Below, one piece after another: positions 43,065-51,486 of a stretch of DNA of 64,000 nucleotides. Position numbers and translations under genes: made by a program. Every line of letters begins with the position of its first letter. The first letter of the stretch is position 1. The DNA comes from Akkermansiaceae bacterium (GTDB lineage: Bacteria > Verrucomicrobiota > Verrucomicrobiia > Verrucomicrobiales > Akkermansiaceae): the NCBI GenBank assembly GCA_025457665.1, contig JALOTY010000003.1:1-64000 (forward strand). Reading direction: 5' to 3'. Below the pieces are notes generated by a model, which was given only the letters and a program-made list of their open reading frames with translations, had not been told where the DNA came from and did not search any database.

Positions 43065-46000
43065 ATGATCTCCAATTTCGCCTTCCTGCCCCCGGCCTTC
43101 AATGACCTCGCGGAAGCCGCCCGCAAGGCGGAGGCTCAGGTCATGGGTGATCCCCGCGCCGCGTGTTTTCATGCCCGCTTCGCGCTGGAGACGGCTGTGC
43201 GCTGGCTCTACCGCCACGATACGAGCTTGCGGATGCCGTATGACACCACGCTCGGAGCCATGATCCATGATCCCGGTTTCCGCAACCTGTTGCCGGAAGC
43301 GGTATTCCAAAAGGCCCGCATCATTCAGCAGGTGGGCAATCAGGCGGTCCACGAGCCGCGACCCATCCGCCAATATGATGCGCTGCAAGTGGTCAAGGAG
43401 CTGCATCACCTCTGCTACTGGCTCACCCGCACCTACGCGCCGGATGCCTCCCGCGAGGGAGCCGCGTGGTCGGATGCCCGTGTGCCCCAGGCGGTAAGCG
43501 GCGAGGCGGTCGTCCCGCGCAAGGATCTGGAGAGGCTGGAAGAGCAACTCGAGGCGCAGGCAAGGGAAACCCTCAAGAGGCAGCAGGAAAAGGATGCACT
43601 CGACTCTGAACTGCAAGCCCTTCGCGCCCAGCTTGCAGAAGCCAAGGCTGCGGCGGAAGCGAAGCCGGATACCCACGATTACACCGAGGCGGAGACACGC
43701 CACTACCTCATCGATCTGGAACTCAAGCGCGCCGGATGGCCGCTCGATCAGAAGCGCGACAAGGAATTCGAGGTGAACGGAATGCCGAACCAGAGCGGCA
43801 AGGGATACGTGGACGATGTGCTGTGGGGGGATGACGGCAAGCCGCTCGGCATCGTGGAATCCAAGAAGACCACAGTGGACGCCCGTGTGGGCCAGCAGCA
43901 GGCCAAGCTCTACGCCGATTGCCTGGAGGCGATGTATGGCCAGCGCCCGCTCATTTTCTACACCAACGGCTACGAAATCTGGCTTTGGGATGACGTAAAC
44001 TATCCGCCACGCCGTGTCTCCGGGTTTTACAAAAAGGAAGAACTCGCCCGCCTCATCCTGCGCCGCGGCGCGAAGAAAGACTTCGGCGTTGTTCCGATCA
44101 ATTCCGTCATCGTCGAGCGCTACTATGCGAAGCGGGCGATCAAGAGCATCTGCGAGCATTTTTCCAAAAAGCAGCGCAAGGCTCTGCTCGTCATGGCGAC
44201 CGGGACCGGCAAGACCCGCCTTGCCATCGCGCTGGTGGATGTTCTTCAACGGGCGAATTGGGTGAAACGCGTGTTGTTCCTCGCCGACCGGGTGGCCTTG
44301 GTCAATCAGGCCGCCAATGCCTTCAAAACTCACCTGCCGGATTCAAGCCCGGTGAATCTGGTGACCGAGAAAAACACCGAGGCGCGCGTCTATGTCTGCA
44401 CCTACCCGACCCTCATGGGTCTCATCGATGAAACCGATGGTGGCACGGCTCGCTTCGGGGTGGGTCACTTCGATCTGATCATCATCGATGAGGCCCACCG
44501 CTCAGTGTATCAGCGCTATCGCGAGATCTTCCGTTACTTCGACTGTTTGCTTGTGGGTCTGACCGCCACGCCTCGCGATCAGGTGGACAGGAATACCTAC
44601 GAACTTTTTGATCTCGAACAGGGTGTTCCCACCGATGCTTACGAATTGGATCTGGCGGTGAGTGATGGATTCCTCGTCCCGCCGCAGGTCCGCCAGGTCG
44701 ATCTCCGGTTCCCACGTGATGGCATCCACTACGATGATCTGAGCGATGAGGAGAAGGCAGAATGGGAGGCGCTGGATTGGGGGGACAATCATGGCGACGC
44801 TGGCGCGCCTGTCGCGGTCAACGCCGCTGCGATCAATCATTGGTTGTTCAACACCGATACTGTGGACAAGGTGCTCCAACACCTGATGGAGGAGGGGCTG
44901 AAGGTCGAAGGCGGCGACCGGCTGGGCAAGACCATCATCTTTGCCCGCAATCACGACCACGCGAAGTTCATTGAGGACCGATTCAATTTTCATTACCCTG
45001 AGCATGCCGGGCACTTTGCCAGGGTCATCGATAACCAGGCGAAATACCCGCAGAGCTTGATCGACGACTTTTCCCAGAGCGACAAGTCACCGTACATAGC
45101 GATATCCGTGGACATGCTGGACACGGGGATCGATGTGCCGGAAGTCCTCAACCTCGTGTTTTTCAAGCCGGTCTATTCCCGAATCAAGTTCTGGCAAATG
45201 ATCGGGCGGGGAACCCGCCTTTGCAGGAACCTCTTCGGCCCGGATCAGGACAAGGAGCACTTCCGGATATTCGATTTCTGCTTCAACTTTGACTTCTTCC
45301 GCGAGAATCCCAATGGCATCGAGGGTGGTGTAGGCGAATCGCTCGGGACCCGATTGTTCAAGAGCCGCGTCCGCTTGCTGGCTGCTGTGCAGGAGACGCC
45401 CACTTTGGAGGCATCCGGCATGCTGCGCGGCTCATTGACCCGCACCTTGCATGACGAAGTGAGCGGCATGAATCCGGATAACTTCCTGGTGCGTGCCCAG
45501 CTCCAGCATGTGGAGAGATTCCAGAACCCGAAGGCATGGGATTCGCTGACTGAATCAGACATCCACGAGATCGAGCAGCATCTCGCCGGGCTGCCCAGCC
45601 AGATCGAAACCGATGAGATTGAATCCCGGTTCTTCGACCTGACCGCCCTGCGCATGCAGCTTGCCGTGGTCGAGGGTGATCCCGCTGGTTTTGAGGGCAA
45701 TCGGCGTAAGGTCATCGAAATCGCCGCCAGTCTTGAGGAGAAAGACGCCATTCCGGCCGTCAAGGAGCAGCTCGAATTCCTGCGTGCCGTGCAGGGCACT
45801 GAATTCTGGGAAGCGATGGATCTCGGGGCGTTGGAAGATCTGCGGCTCCGGATGCGTGGCTTGGTGCAATTCATCGACAAATCCAAGCGCAAGATCGTCT
45901 ATACGAATTTCAAGGACGAGGTCGTCGGAGTCCGCGAGGAGACGGGCATCTACATGCCGAAAATGACCGGGAATCAGTATGCCAAAAAGGTCGAGGACTA

Positions 46001-46454
46001 CCTTCGGACGCATCAGGACGAGATCGCCATCCAGCGACTCAGGACCAACCAGCCGCTGACCCCCACCGATCTGAAGTCCCTGGAGGAGACCCTTCTCAGC
46101 ATCGGGGAAGATGATGGTGAGCGGCTCCTTGCGAGCATGCTTCAGCTCCACGAGGTTCCCACGCTTGCCCACCTGATCCGACGCGTGGTCGGAATGGACC
46201 GGGCTGCCGCCAAGAATGCGTTCGCATCGTTCCTCGAAGACGGAAGCTTGAATTCCCAGCAGATGCGGTTTGTGGAAATGATCATCGATCAACTCGCCTC
46301 CCGTGGCTTCATCGAGCCTTCGGCTCTCTATGAGCAGCCCTTCAGCGCTCTTCACGCGGACGGCCCGGAAGGCCTATTTGCCACCAAGGGGAATGTGATC
46401 GATGGTCTTTTTCAGACCCTGGAGGAGACCTTGCCAAAGGTGGTGGAAGGGTGA
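43065..46454 (+). CDS. hsdR: Type I restriction enzyme R subunit with N-terminal DUF4145
   Basis: The 1129-residue motor-nuclease has, in order: DUF4145 helical domain (~1-120: ARFALETAVRWLYRHD, QVGNQAVHE); coiled coil (~145-200); HsdR nuclease domain with GYVDDVLWGDDGKPLGIVESKK (~250, D...E-x-K site); Walker A VMATGTGKTRLAIAL; LIIIDEAHRSVYQRY (DEAH-type box); GLTATP; QMIGRGTRLC (motif VI); and an EcoEI-type C-terminal domain. It translocates and cuts unmodified DNA together with HsdM and HsdS. It is separated from hsdS by 3.1 kb of cargo. Composition is closer to core genes than the cargo is. Confidence 0.92.
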   Translation: MISNFAFLPPAFNDLAEAARKAEAQVMGDPRAACFHARFALETAVRWLYRHDTSLRMPYDTTLGAMIHDPGFRNLLPEAVFQKARIIQQVGNQAVHEPRPIRQYDALQVVKELHHLCYWLTRTYAPDASREGAAWSDARVPQAVSGEAVVPRKDLERLEEQLEAQARETLKRQQEKDALDSELQALRAQLAEAKAAAEAKPDTHDYTEAETRHYLIDLELKRAGWPLDQKRDKEFEVNGMPNQSGKGYVDDVLWGDDGKPLGIVESKKTTVDARVGQQQAKLYADCLEAMYGQRPLIFYTNGYEIWLWDDVNYPPRRVSGFYKKEELARLILRRGAKKDFGVVPINSVIVERYYAKRAIKSICEHFSKKQRKALLVMATGTGKTRLAIALVDVLQRANWVKRVLFLADRVALVNQAANAFKTHLPDSSPVNLVTEKNTEARVYVCTYPTLMGLIDETDGGTARFGVGHFDLIIIDEAHRSVYQRYREIFRYFDCLLVGLTATPRDQVDRNTYELFDLEQGVPTDAYELDLAVSDGFLVPPQVRQVDLRFPRDGIHYDDLSDEEKAEWEALDWGDNHGDAGAPVAVNAAAINHWLFNTDTVDKVLQHLMEEGLKVEGGDRLGKTIIFARNHDHAKFIEDRFNFHYPEHAGHFARVIDNQAKYPQSLIDDFSQSDKSPYIAISVDMLDTGIDVPEVLNLVFFKPVYSRIKFWQMIGRGTRLCRNLFGPDQDKEHFRIFDFCFNFDFFRENPNGIEGGVGESLGTRLFKSRVRLLAAVQETPTLEASGMLRGSLTRTLHDEVSGMNPDNFLVRAQLQHVERFQNPKAWDSLTESDIHEIEQHLAGLPSQIETDEIESRFFDLTALRMQLAVVEGDPAGFEGNRRKVIEIAASLEEKDAIPAVKEQLEFLRAVQGTEFWEAMDLGALEDLRLRMRGLVQFIDKSKRKIVYTNFKDEVVGVREETGIYMPKMTGNQYAKKVEDYLRTHQDEIAIQRLRTNQPLTPTDLKSLEETLLSIGEDDGERLLASMLQLHEVPTLAHLIRRVVGMDRAAAKNAFASFLEDGSLNSQQMRFVEMIIDQLASRGFIEPSALYEQPFSALHADGPEGLFATKGNVIDGLFQTLEETLPKVVEG

Positions 46455-46510
46455 TTCCGTTTGGCTCGACAAATGGGGATCATCGGAATTCATTTTCTCC
46501 ATCCCATCCG

Positions 46511-47089
46511 ATGAATGAGAAAGACGATCGTTCTTGGTTCGAAGAGAATGAAGATGTCCAGGCGTGGATTCCCTATGAAGAGGGCGATGGAATCCGGTTC
46601 AAATACTCGTCTCTTTATCGGACCCATGGAGAGAAGGTCCGGACCTTCGGGAGTTTTTCGATGCGTTACGAGTTTCCGGTTCCCCCGGATTTCATCGAAC
46701 TCGTCGATGATCATGTCGAAGGTGGATTCGATGGGGCCTATCGGGTCGCGATGGACGGGGGAAACCGGATTGCCTGGTGGAAGTTTTTTTTCGCTGATCT
46801 TACAGTAGTTTCGGATGAGATGCTGGAGGCGATAGGAAGGGAGAGTTACGTTGACCATGTCATTGCTGAGCATCGAAGCCTGTTTGTGTCGCCTGAAGGC
46901 ACCATGCGGTTTGTGCCCTTTGGCAAGGCCGATCGCTTCGGGCCAAGCGATGAGGGGAGTCCTGGATTTCTTGCCTTTGACCGTGCCGGGAGGGTCTTCT
47001 TTCTGGCTCCGAACCGGGACGCCCCTTTGCAGATCGCTGAATCATTCCGCGAGATGCTGATCTATGCGATTTTCATGCACTATGGTTGA
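46511..47089 (+). CDS. Unknown acidic protein at the right edge of the R-M island
   Basis: The 192-residue protein (start ATG 46511, MNEKDDRSWFEENEDVQAW) is unrecognised. An alternative GTG at 46451 overlaps the hsdR stop (GTGA) and would add 20 residues, which would suggest translational coupling. It is mixed alpha/beta, with GSPGFLAFDRAGRVFFLAP near the C-terminus loosely recalling SMI1/KNR4 (SUKH) proteins, which are immunity or anti-defence folds; this is only an impression. Its stop lies where the convergent truncated toxin begins to lose homology, so the gene came in with the island. Confidence 0.6.
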   Translation: MNEKDDRSWFEENEDVQAWIPYEEGDGIRFKYSSLYRTHGEKVRTFGSFSMRYEFPVPPDFIELVDDHVEGGFDGAYRVAMDGGNRIAWWKFFFADLTVVSDEMLEAIGRESYVDHVIAEHRSLFVSPEGTMRFVPFGKADRFGPSDEGSPGFLAFDRAGRVFFLAPNRDAPLQIAESFREMLIYAIFMHYG

Positions 47090-47255
47090 TTCGGACCGAC
47101 CAAACCCGGTCATGCCCGGCAAGTTTTTTGAATCTCAGGGAGGGATGCGCCGGGTTGTCCATGAACATCCGGTAGGATCGGCGGGCAGCATCCTTCACCC
47201 GTGGATCCAGGGCATCATAGGCACGCCAGAAGCTGGGTCGGACTCGCGAGATCAA
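47073..47255 (-). pseudogene. Truncated RelE/HigB-type toxin
   Basis: The frame runs from a TTG at 47255: SFWRAYDALDPRVKDAARRSY, MFMDNPAHPSLRFKKL and a terminal DRVWSVRINHSA. This is the usual pattern of RelE/ParE-fold mRNA interferase-type toxins up to W-S-V-R-I. The next ~30 residues, usually including W-[FY]-W-I-G-x-H and its catalytic residues, are missing, and a stop comes from the DNA of the R-M island. It overlaps its antitoxin by four bases. The 60-residue stub is probably inactive. Confidence 0.75.
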
Positions 47256-47464
47256 AGTCGTTTCAGGTCGAGCGCTTCATCCGTCTCCGCCGCAGACTCG
47301 CGCAGGAAGTTATCCAAGCGTGGCCGTGGCGTGCCATCAGCAAGGATGGCCTCCCAACGCTCATCCTGTTGCCGAGCAATCAGGAAACGGACGAAGTCCG
47401 CCACCTCCTCCCGCTTCTCGGGCGGCAGGGCGTTGCAGAGTTCGGTGATTTCGGCAGGGCTCAT
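47252..47464 (-). CDS. Antitoxin of the truncated RelE-type module
   Basis: A 70-residue acidic protein: MSPAEITELCNALPPEKREE, then VADFVRFLIARQQDERW and a disordered C-terminus with AETDEALDLKRL. Its length, order (antitoxin first) and four-base overlap with the toxin stub are those of type II antitoxins; the N-terminal helices probably dimerise or bind DNA and the C-terminus wraps the toxin. It now has no complete partner here. I do not assign a subfamily. Confidence 0.7.
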   Translation of the reverse strand: MSPAEITELCNALPPEKREEVADFVRFLIARQQDERWEAILADGTPRPRLDNFLRESAAETDEALDLKRL

Positions 47465-47596
47465 GAAAGAAAGTTATACGATGCGATCCGGTGATTCAAG
47501 GTTACAGGTGGGATTCCCAGGTGATCGCTCGGGAGTTTTCCCTCGCCGGCGTTTGCGGTGGGGCGTGAGGGCGTTTTTTTCGAAGCCGGCGGAGGT

Positions 47597-48030
47597 TCAG
47601 GTAGGGACGGGCTCCGGTGGAGTGAGGAGTCTGATTTCTGGAAAGTAGGTGTGGTAACGATCCGCATCCGCAGTGGCGAGAGTCATGCCTAACAGGGAAG
47701 CATGGGCACCGATGAAGAAATCGGGAAGCGGGATTTTGGGAGCAGGCGATACGGGCTGAAGGCGGCGATTTGCCAGATACAGAGCATATGCTTTGGCACA
47801 AAGCAGCGAAGCTGCGGAGGGGAGGTCAAGCAGGGTGACTCCCAGATTCTGGAGGCGGCTTAACACTGTTTCCGGTGCGGCATCCCCGACGACGTATTCG
47901 GCAAGGATCACCGATTGATGGCGGCACCATCGACCAACAAGGAATCGCGGATGATTTCCCGAGCCCAAGGATGGTGGGGTGAGGTTGCATCGAAGCCGTA
48001 GATCAGGACATTCGTGTCCAGGAGAATCAT
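47597..48030 (-). pseudogene. vapC: VapC-type PIN domain toxin, frameshifted
   Basis: From ATG 48030 the frame reads MILLDTNVLIYGFDA, the PIN start with its first aspartate, then REIIRDSLLVDGAAINR and a TGA near 47910. The next frame continues VILAEYVVGDAAPETVLSRL, PLPDFFIGAHASLLGMTLAT and ADADRYHTYFPEIRLLTPP, which has the later PIN acidic residues. A single missing base near 47909-47920 joins the two frames; the span of 434 bases is one short of 145 codons. The enzyme would be a tRNA/rRNA endonuclease if intact. Sequencing error is the main alternative. Confidence 0.82.
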
Positions 48031-48257
48031 GGCTCTCGGGTGTTCTTGCTGAGATCCTGCCAACTCATCACCGGAGTGAGGGCGGAAGACTTCAGAAGTT
48101 TGTCCAACTCTTCTGCCGTGGGTTTCGGGCGGGGTGAGGGGGTGAGCTTGGCCAATTCATAATGGCCGGGCGAAGACTCGTGGACAGCGTAAGTTTCCCC
48201 GGGCTGGGCACCGGGGAGAACGAGCCTCCGTTTCGAGTCAACCGTCGCGACCTTCAT
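48027..48257 (-). CDS. vapB: VapB-type antitoxin
   Basis: This 76-residue protein has an N-terminal AbrB/MazE-like DNA-binding start (MKVATVDSKRRLVLPGAQPG) and a C-terminal toxin-binding part (ELDKLLKSSALTPVMSWQDL). Its stop overlaps the vapC start by four bases (ATGA), as in VapBC operons. The antitoxin is intact while the toxin is frameshifted. It would repress its own promoter, with which a divergent intergenic region at about 48,258-48,380 is consistent. Confidence 0.8.
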   Translation of the reverse strand: MKVATVDSKRRLVLPGAQPGETYAVHESSPGHYELAKLTPSPRPKPTAEELDKLLKSSALTPVMSWQDLSKNTREP

Positions 48258-48381
48258 GGTGGGAGATTCCCACGTTGAGGCTGTTTTGTCAAACCTGCGG
48301 CAAGCGCCCGATAGGCCTGCTCGCGATGGACCGCGAGGGATGAAACGCAGGGCGTCTGAGATCAGGAGGATGGTCGTTTGC

Positions 48382-50790
48382 TCACCGGCGTTTGCGGCGT
48401 TGGGGAGGGCGTTTTTTTGGAGTGGGGGCCTGGCCGAAGGAGGTTTTGGGCGAGGTGGATTTCGGTTTGCCCGAGGCCTTGGATTTGCCGCTGGGTTTGG
48501 AGTTGCCTTTGCGCGGGGATTTTTTGTCGAAGGCGGCAGGGCGGCGGGAGCGGCTGGCTTGGCCTGTTCCAGGGCCGGGGCCTTGGGTGGGATCGGGCAT
48601 GTCGGCGAGTTTGAAATCGACGAAGCGGCGTTCGTGATCGATGCGCTGGACGAGGAGTTTTACTTTCTGGCCCATGCGGAGTTCATGACCATCCCGATGG
48701 GTGGCGCGGCCGGCCCAGGCTTCGATGCGCCAGGCGCTGCCGAGGTCTTCGCGTTTGAGAAGGCCACGGGTGCCGATATCGGTGGCCTCGACGAGCAGGC
48801 CCATGGGGCGGACTTCGGTGATGAGGCCTTGGAACACCACGGGGGTTTCGGCACCGATGGTGGCTTCAAGATACTCGAGCATCTTGATGTTCTTCGATTC
48901 GTTTTCGGCATCGGCCGAGGCGCGCTCGGTGTCCGAGATATGTCGTGATATCTCGTGGAGTTCGGTCTGCCGCGGGGTGGGGTCCGGCTTGGGTGGCGGA
49001 TTGTCCAGGAATGGCTGGAGGGAGCGATGCACGATGAGGTCGGCATAGCGGCGGATGGGCGAGGTGAAGTGGCAGTAGTCGGCCTTGGAAAGCCCGTAGT
49101 GGCCGAGGGGATCGGGCGAGTAGGCGGCGCGTTTGAGGGATTTCAGCAGGCCGATCTTGATGGCATGTTCATCGGGTGCGCCCTTGGCGGCATCGAGGAG
49201 TTTCTGGATGTGATCCTTGTTGGTGAGGTCGCCGAAGTTGTAGCCGAAGGCTTTGGCGGTCTCGCCATACTCGAGGAGCCGGCCGAGGTCCGGGTCTTCG
49301 TGGATGCGGTAAATGGTGGGTTTGTTGCGGATCTTGAGGATGCGGGCGACCGATTCATTGGCGGCGAGCATGCATTCCTCGATGAGTTGGTGGCTGGGGG
49401 TGTGTTCGACGTGGTCGATGCGGATGGGTTTGCCATCGTCGCCGAGGATCACGCGGGTTTCGGGCATTTCGAGGTCGAGCGCGCCCTCGGCGAAGCGGCG
49501 GGCGCGCATTTTCGAGGCCATGTTCCAGGCTTCGCGGACCATGTCGGCGAGGGTGGGATCGGAGCCATCGGGGGCGGGCTGGCCATCGAGGATGGCCTGG
49601 GCCTGTTCGTAGGACAGCTTGGCGCGGGAATGGATGATGGCATTGCAGAAGCGGGTCTTGAAGACCTTGCCCTGGCGGTTGACCTCCATGACGGCGCATT
49701 TCGTGAGGCGGTCCACGAAAGGTTTGAGCGAGCAGAGGCCATTGGAGAGTTCCACGGGCAGCATGGGGATCACGCGGTCCACGAGATAGGTGGAGTTGCC
49801 GCGTTCGATGGCTTCCTTATCGAGTGAAGTACGAGGCTTCACGTAGTGGGATACATCGGCGATGTGAACGGCGAGTTTCCAGCCCTCGGTGGTTTTTTCC
49901 ACCCAGATGGCATCGTCGTGGTCCTTTGCATCGGCGGGGTCGATGGTGATGACGAGCTTGTCGCGCCAGTCTTCGCGCGCGGCGACATCGGCGGGATCGA
50001 CCTCCTCGGGGAAAGCGCGGGCTTCGGCGAGGACGTCATCGGGGAAAGCGGTGCGGATGCCGTTTTTATGGATGATGGCGAGGATATCGACGCCGCTGTC
50101 GCCGGGCCAGCCGAGGACTTCGATGATGCGTCCGTGGGGGTGATGGTGTTGCCATTGTTCGATGCGGACGACGACGATCTGTCCGGGGCGTGCGGTGGTT
50201 TCGCCCATGAGTTCGACATTGCCATCGATGGCCGGGTCATCCGTTTCCACCCAGGAGAGGCGGCCTTTGCTGCGGTAGATGCCGACGAGTTTGCCGGAGC
50301 GACGGTCGAGGACTTTTTCGACGCGTCCGTGGATTTCCGGCTCGGCATCGGGATCGCTCTGGCTGCGGTTGCGGCGGTAGTCGCGTGGGCTGGGTTTGGG
50401 TTTCACCAGCGAGACGAGGACGCGGTCGCCATCGAGGGCATTTCCGGTATCCCGGCGTGGGACATGGATGCGTGAGAGGGCGGCGAGGTCGTGGCCGGAG
50501 GCGAGGTTATCGGCATCGGCGGCATCCGGGAAGAACCAGGCGTGGCCTTTGGGGGTGAACTTGATGGAGCCGCGGAGTTCGTTGGGGCGGGCGTTGGCGG
50601 GTTCGTATCGACCCTTGCGGCCGAGGGTGAGGCGGCCGGATTTCTCAAGTTCGGCCAGTTCCTTGCGGAGGGCGGCACGTTCGGCGGAGGGGAGTTCGAG
50701 GGCGCGCGCGATTTCGGATTTGTCCATCGGGCGGGCGTCGGGCGAGCGCAGGAGATTGAGAATGCGGTCGCGGAGTTTGTTCTTGGGCAT
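48382..50790 (-). CDS. rnr: Ribonuclease R
   Basis: Start taken at ATG 50790 (802 residues, MPKNKLRDRILNLLRSPD); the frame extends 28 codons upstream without family resemblance. Order: N-terminal winged helix, cold-shock OB folds (GSIKFTPKGHAWFFPDAAD), RNB catalytic core with VITIDPADAKDHDDAIWVE (four aspartates), DVSHYVKPRTSLDKEAIERG, and HFTSPIRRYADLIVHR, an S1 domain (VVFQGLITEVRPMGLLVEATD), and a basic Lys/Ser/Pro tail of ~55 residues. It is the processive 3'-5' exoribonuclease that degrades structured RNA and aids ribosome quality control. Confidence 0.93.
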   Translation of the reverse strand: MPKNKLRDRILNLLRSPDARPMDKSEIARALELPSAERAALRKELAELEKSGRLTLGRKGRYEPANARPNELRGSIKFTPKGHAWFFPDAADADNLASGHDLAALSRIHVPRRDTGNALDGDRVLVSLVKPKPSPRDYRRNRSQSDPDAEPEIHGRVEKVLDRRSGKLVGIYRSKGRLSWVETDDPAIDGNVELMGETTARPGQIVVVRIEQWQHHHPHGRIIEVLGWPGDSGVDILAIIHKNGIRTAFPDDVLAEARAFPEEVDPADVAAREDWRDKLVITIDPADAKDHDDAIWVEKTTEGWKLAVHIADVSHYVKPRTSLDKEAIERGNSTYLVDRVIPMLPVELSNGLCSLKPFVDRLTKCAVMEVNRQGKVFKTRFCNAIIHSRAKLSYEQAQAILDGQPAPDGSDPTLADMVREAWNMASKMRARRFAEGALDLEMPETRVILGDDGKPIRIDHVEHTPSHQLIEECMLAANESVARILKIRNKPTIYRIHEDPDLGRLLEYGETAKAFGYNFGDLTNKDHIQKLLDAAKGAPDEHAIKIGLLKSLKRAAYSPDPLGHYGLSKADYCHFTSPIRRYADLIVHRSLQPFLDNPPPKPDPTPRQTELHEISRHISDTERASADAENESKNIKMLEYLEATIGAETPVVFQGLITEVRPMGLLVEATDIGTRGLLKREDLGSAWRIEAWAGRATHRDGHELRMGQKVKLLVQRIDHERRFVDFKLADMPDPTQGPGPGTGQASRSRRPAAFDKKSPRKGNSKPSGKSKASGKPKSTSPKTSFGQAPTPKKRPPQRRKRR

Positions 50791-51164
50791 GATGTATGGT
50801 CTTCGAGAAACGGAAGCCTTCGTCCAACCGCAAGCAGGAAAGCGAGGGGGGCGGCGGAATCCGCATTGCCGCACGGGAGGGCCGAATGAAGGGGCCGCAG
50901 CGGCGGGTGTTCCGGGAAATTCCGGCCGGGTCCGGAGATGCTCGGACTGCCGAGCGACGGCACTTCCTAAGATCTAGTGGGGGATAAGGCAAGCGGAAAA
51001 GCCGGAGTGCGCCAGGTGGCGGAGACGCAAGACTTCAAGACGCAAGACACAAGACCGGAGGAACAGCCGGGCTCCGCGCGGCGCCGCTCACTGATCACTG
51101 ATCACCGATCACTGCCCCACCCTCCACCATCTTTCATCGGTCTCTGGGCTTTCGAATGGGGGGA
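50791..51164. repeat. Intergenic region with CAAGAC and GATCACT repeats
   Basis: No gene is supported. At 51028-51056 the words CGCAAGACTTCAAGACGCAAGACACAAGAC form an irregular tandem array. At 51089-51112 ACTGATCACTGATCACCGATCAC repeats a 9-base unit. These low-complexity phrases resemble other intergenic repeats in the window in style though not in sequence. Confidence 0.5.
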
Positions 51165-51455
51165 TTATGAATCGGCGCGCATGGCCAGGGAGATGAAGGA
51201 GATGATGGCGCAGATGATGAGGCCGGCCCAGGCGAGGAAACGGATGTCGCGGGGGGCGTTGCGCCAAGAGAGGTGGCTGGCGATGGAATCGGTAAACCAG
51301 ATGGCCACGGTGGCGACGAAGGGTGCGTAGAGGAGGCGGAAGCGGGTCGAGCCTTCGCTGGTGAAGGCGATGGCAAGGATGGAAAGGAGAACCAGGAGCG
51401 AGAGGAGTCGGTGCCATTTGTCGCTGATGGTGACGGCGTATTCGGGCTCTTTCAT
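51165..51455 (-). CDS. Small three-helix membrane protein
   Basis: This 96-residue protein has a short cytosolic start (MKEPEYAVTISDKWHR) and three predicted membrane helices: LLSLLVLLSILAIAF, LLYAPFVATVAIWFTDSI and FLAWAGLIICAIISFISLAM. I recognise no family. It starts 31 bases after the stop of the giant HEAT-thioredoxin-CcdA gene, so it probably ends that operon. Codon use and length favour a real gene; function unknown. Confidence 0.6.
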   Translation of the reverse strand: MKEPEYAVTISDKWHRLLSLLVLLSILAIAFTSEGSTRFRLLYAPFVATVAIWFTDSIASHLSWRNAPRDIRFLAWAGLIICAIISFISLAMRADS

Positions 51456-51486
51456 CGGTGGGGTGATTCAAGGATAGGATAGGACG

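Noticed and set aside
48256..48948. 230-residue plus-strand open frame with repeated glycine near rnr
   Set aside because: Antisense to the basic tail and S1 region of RNase R; composition follows from that coding.
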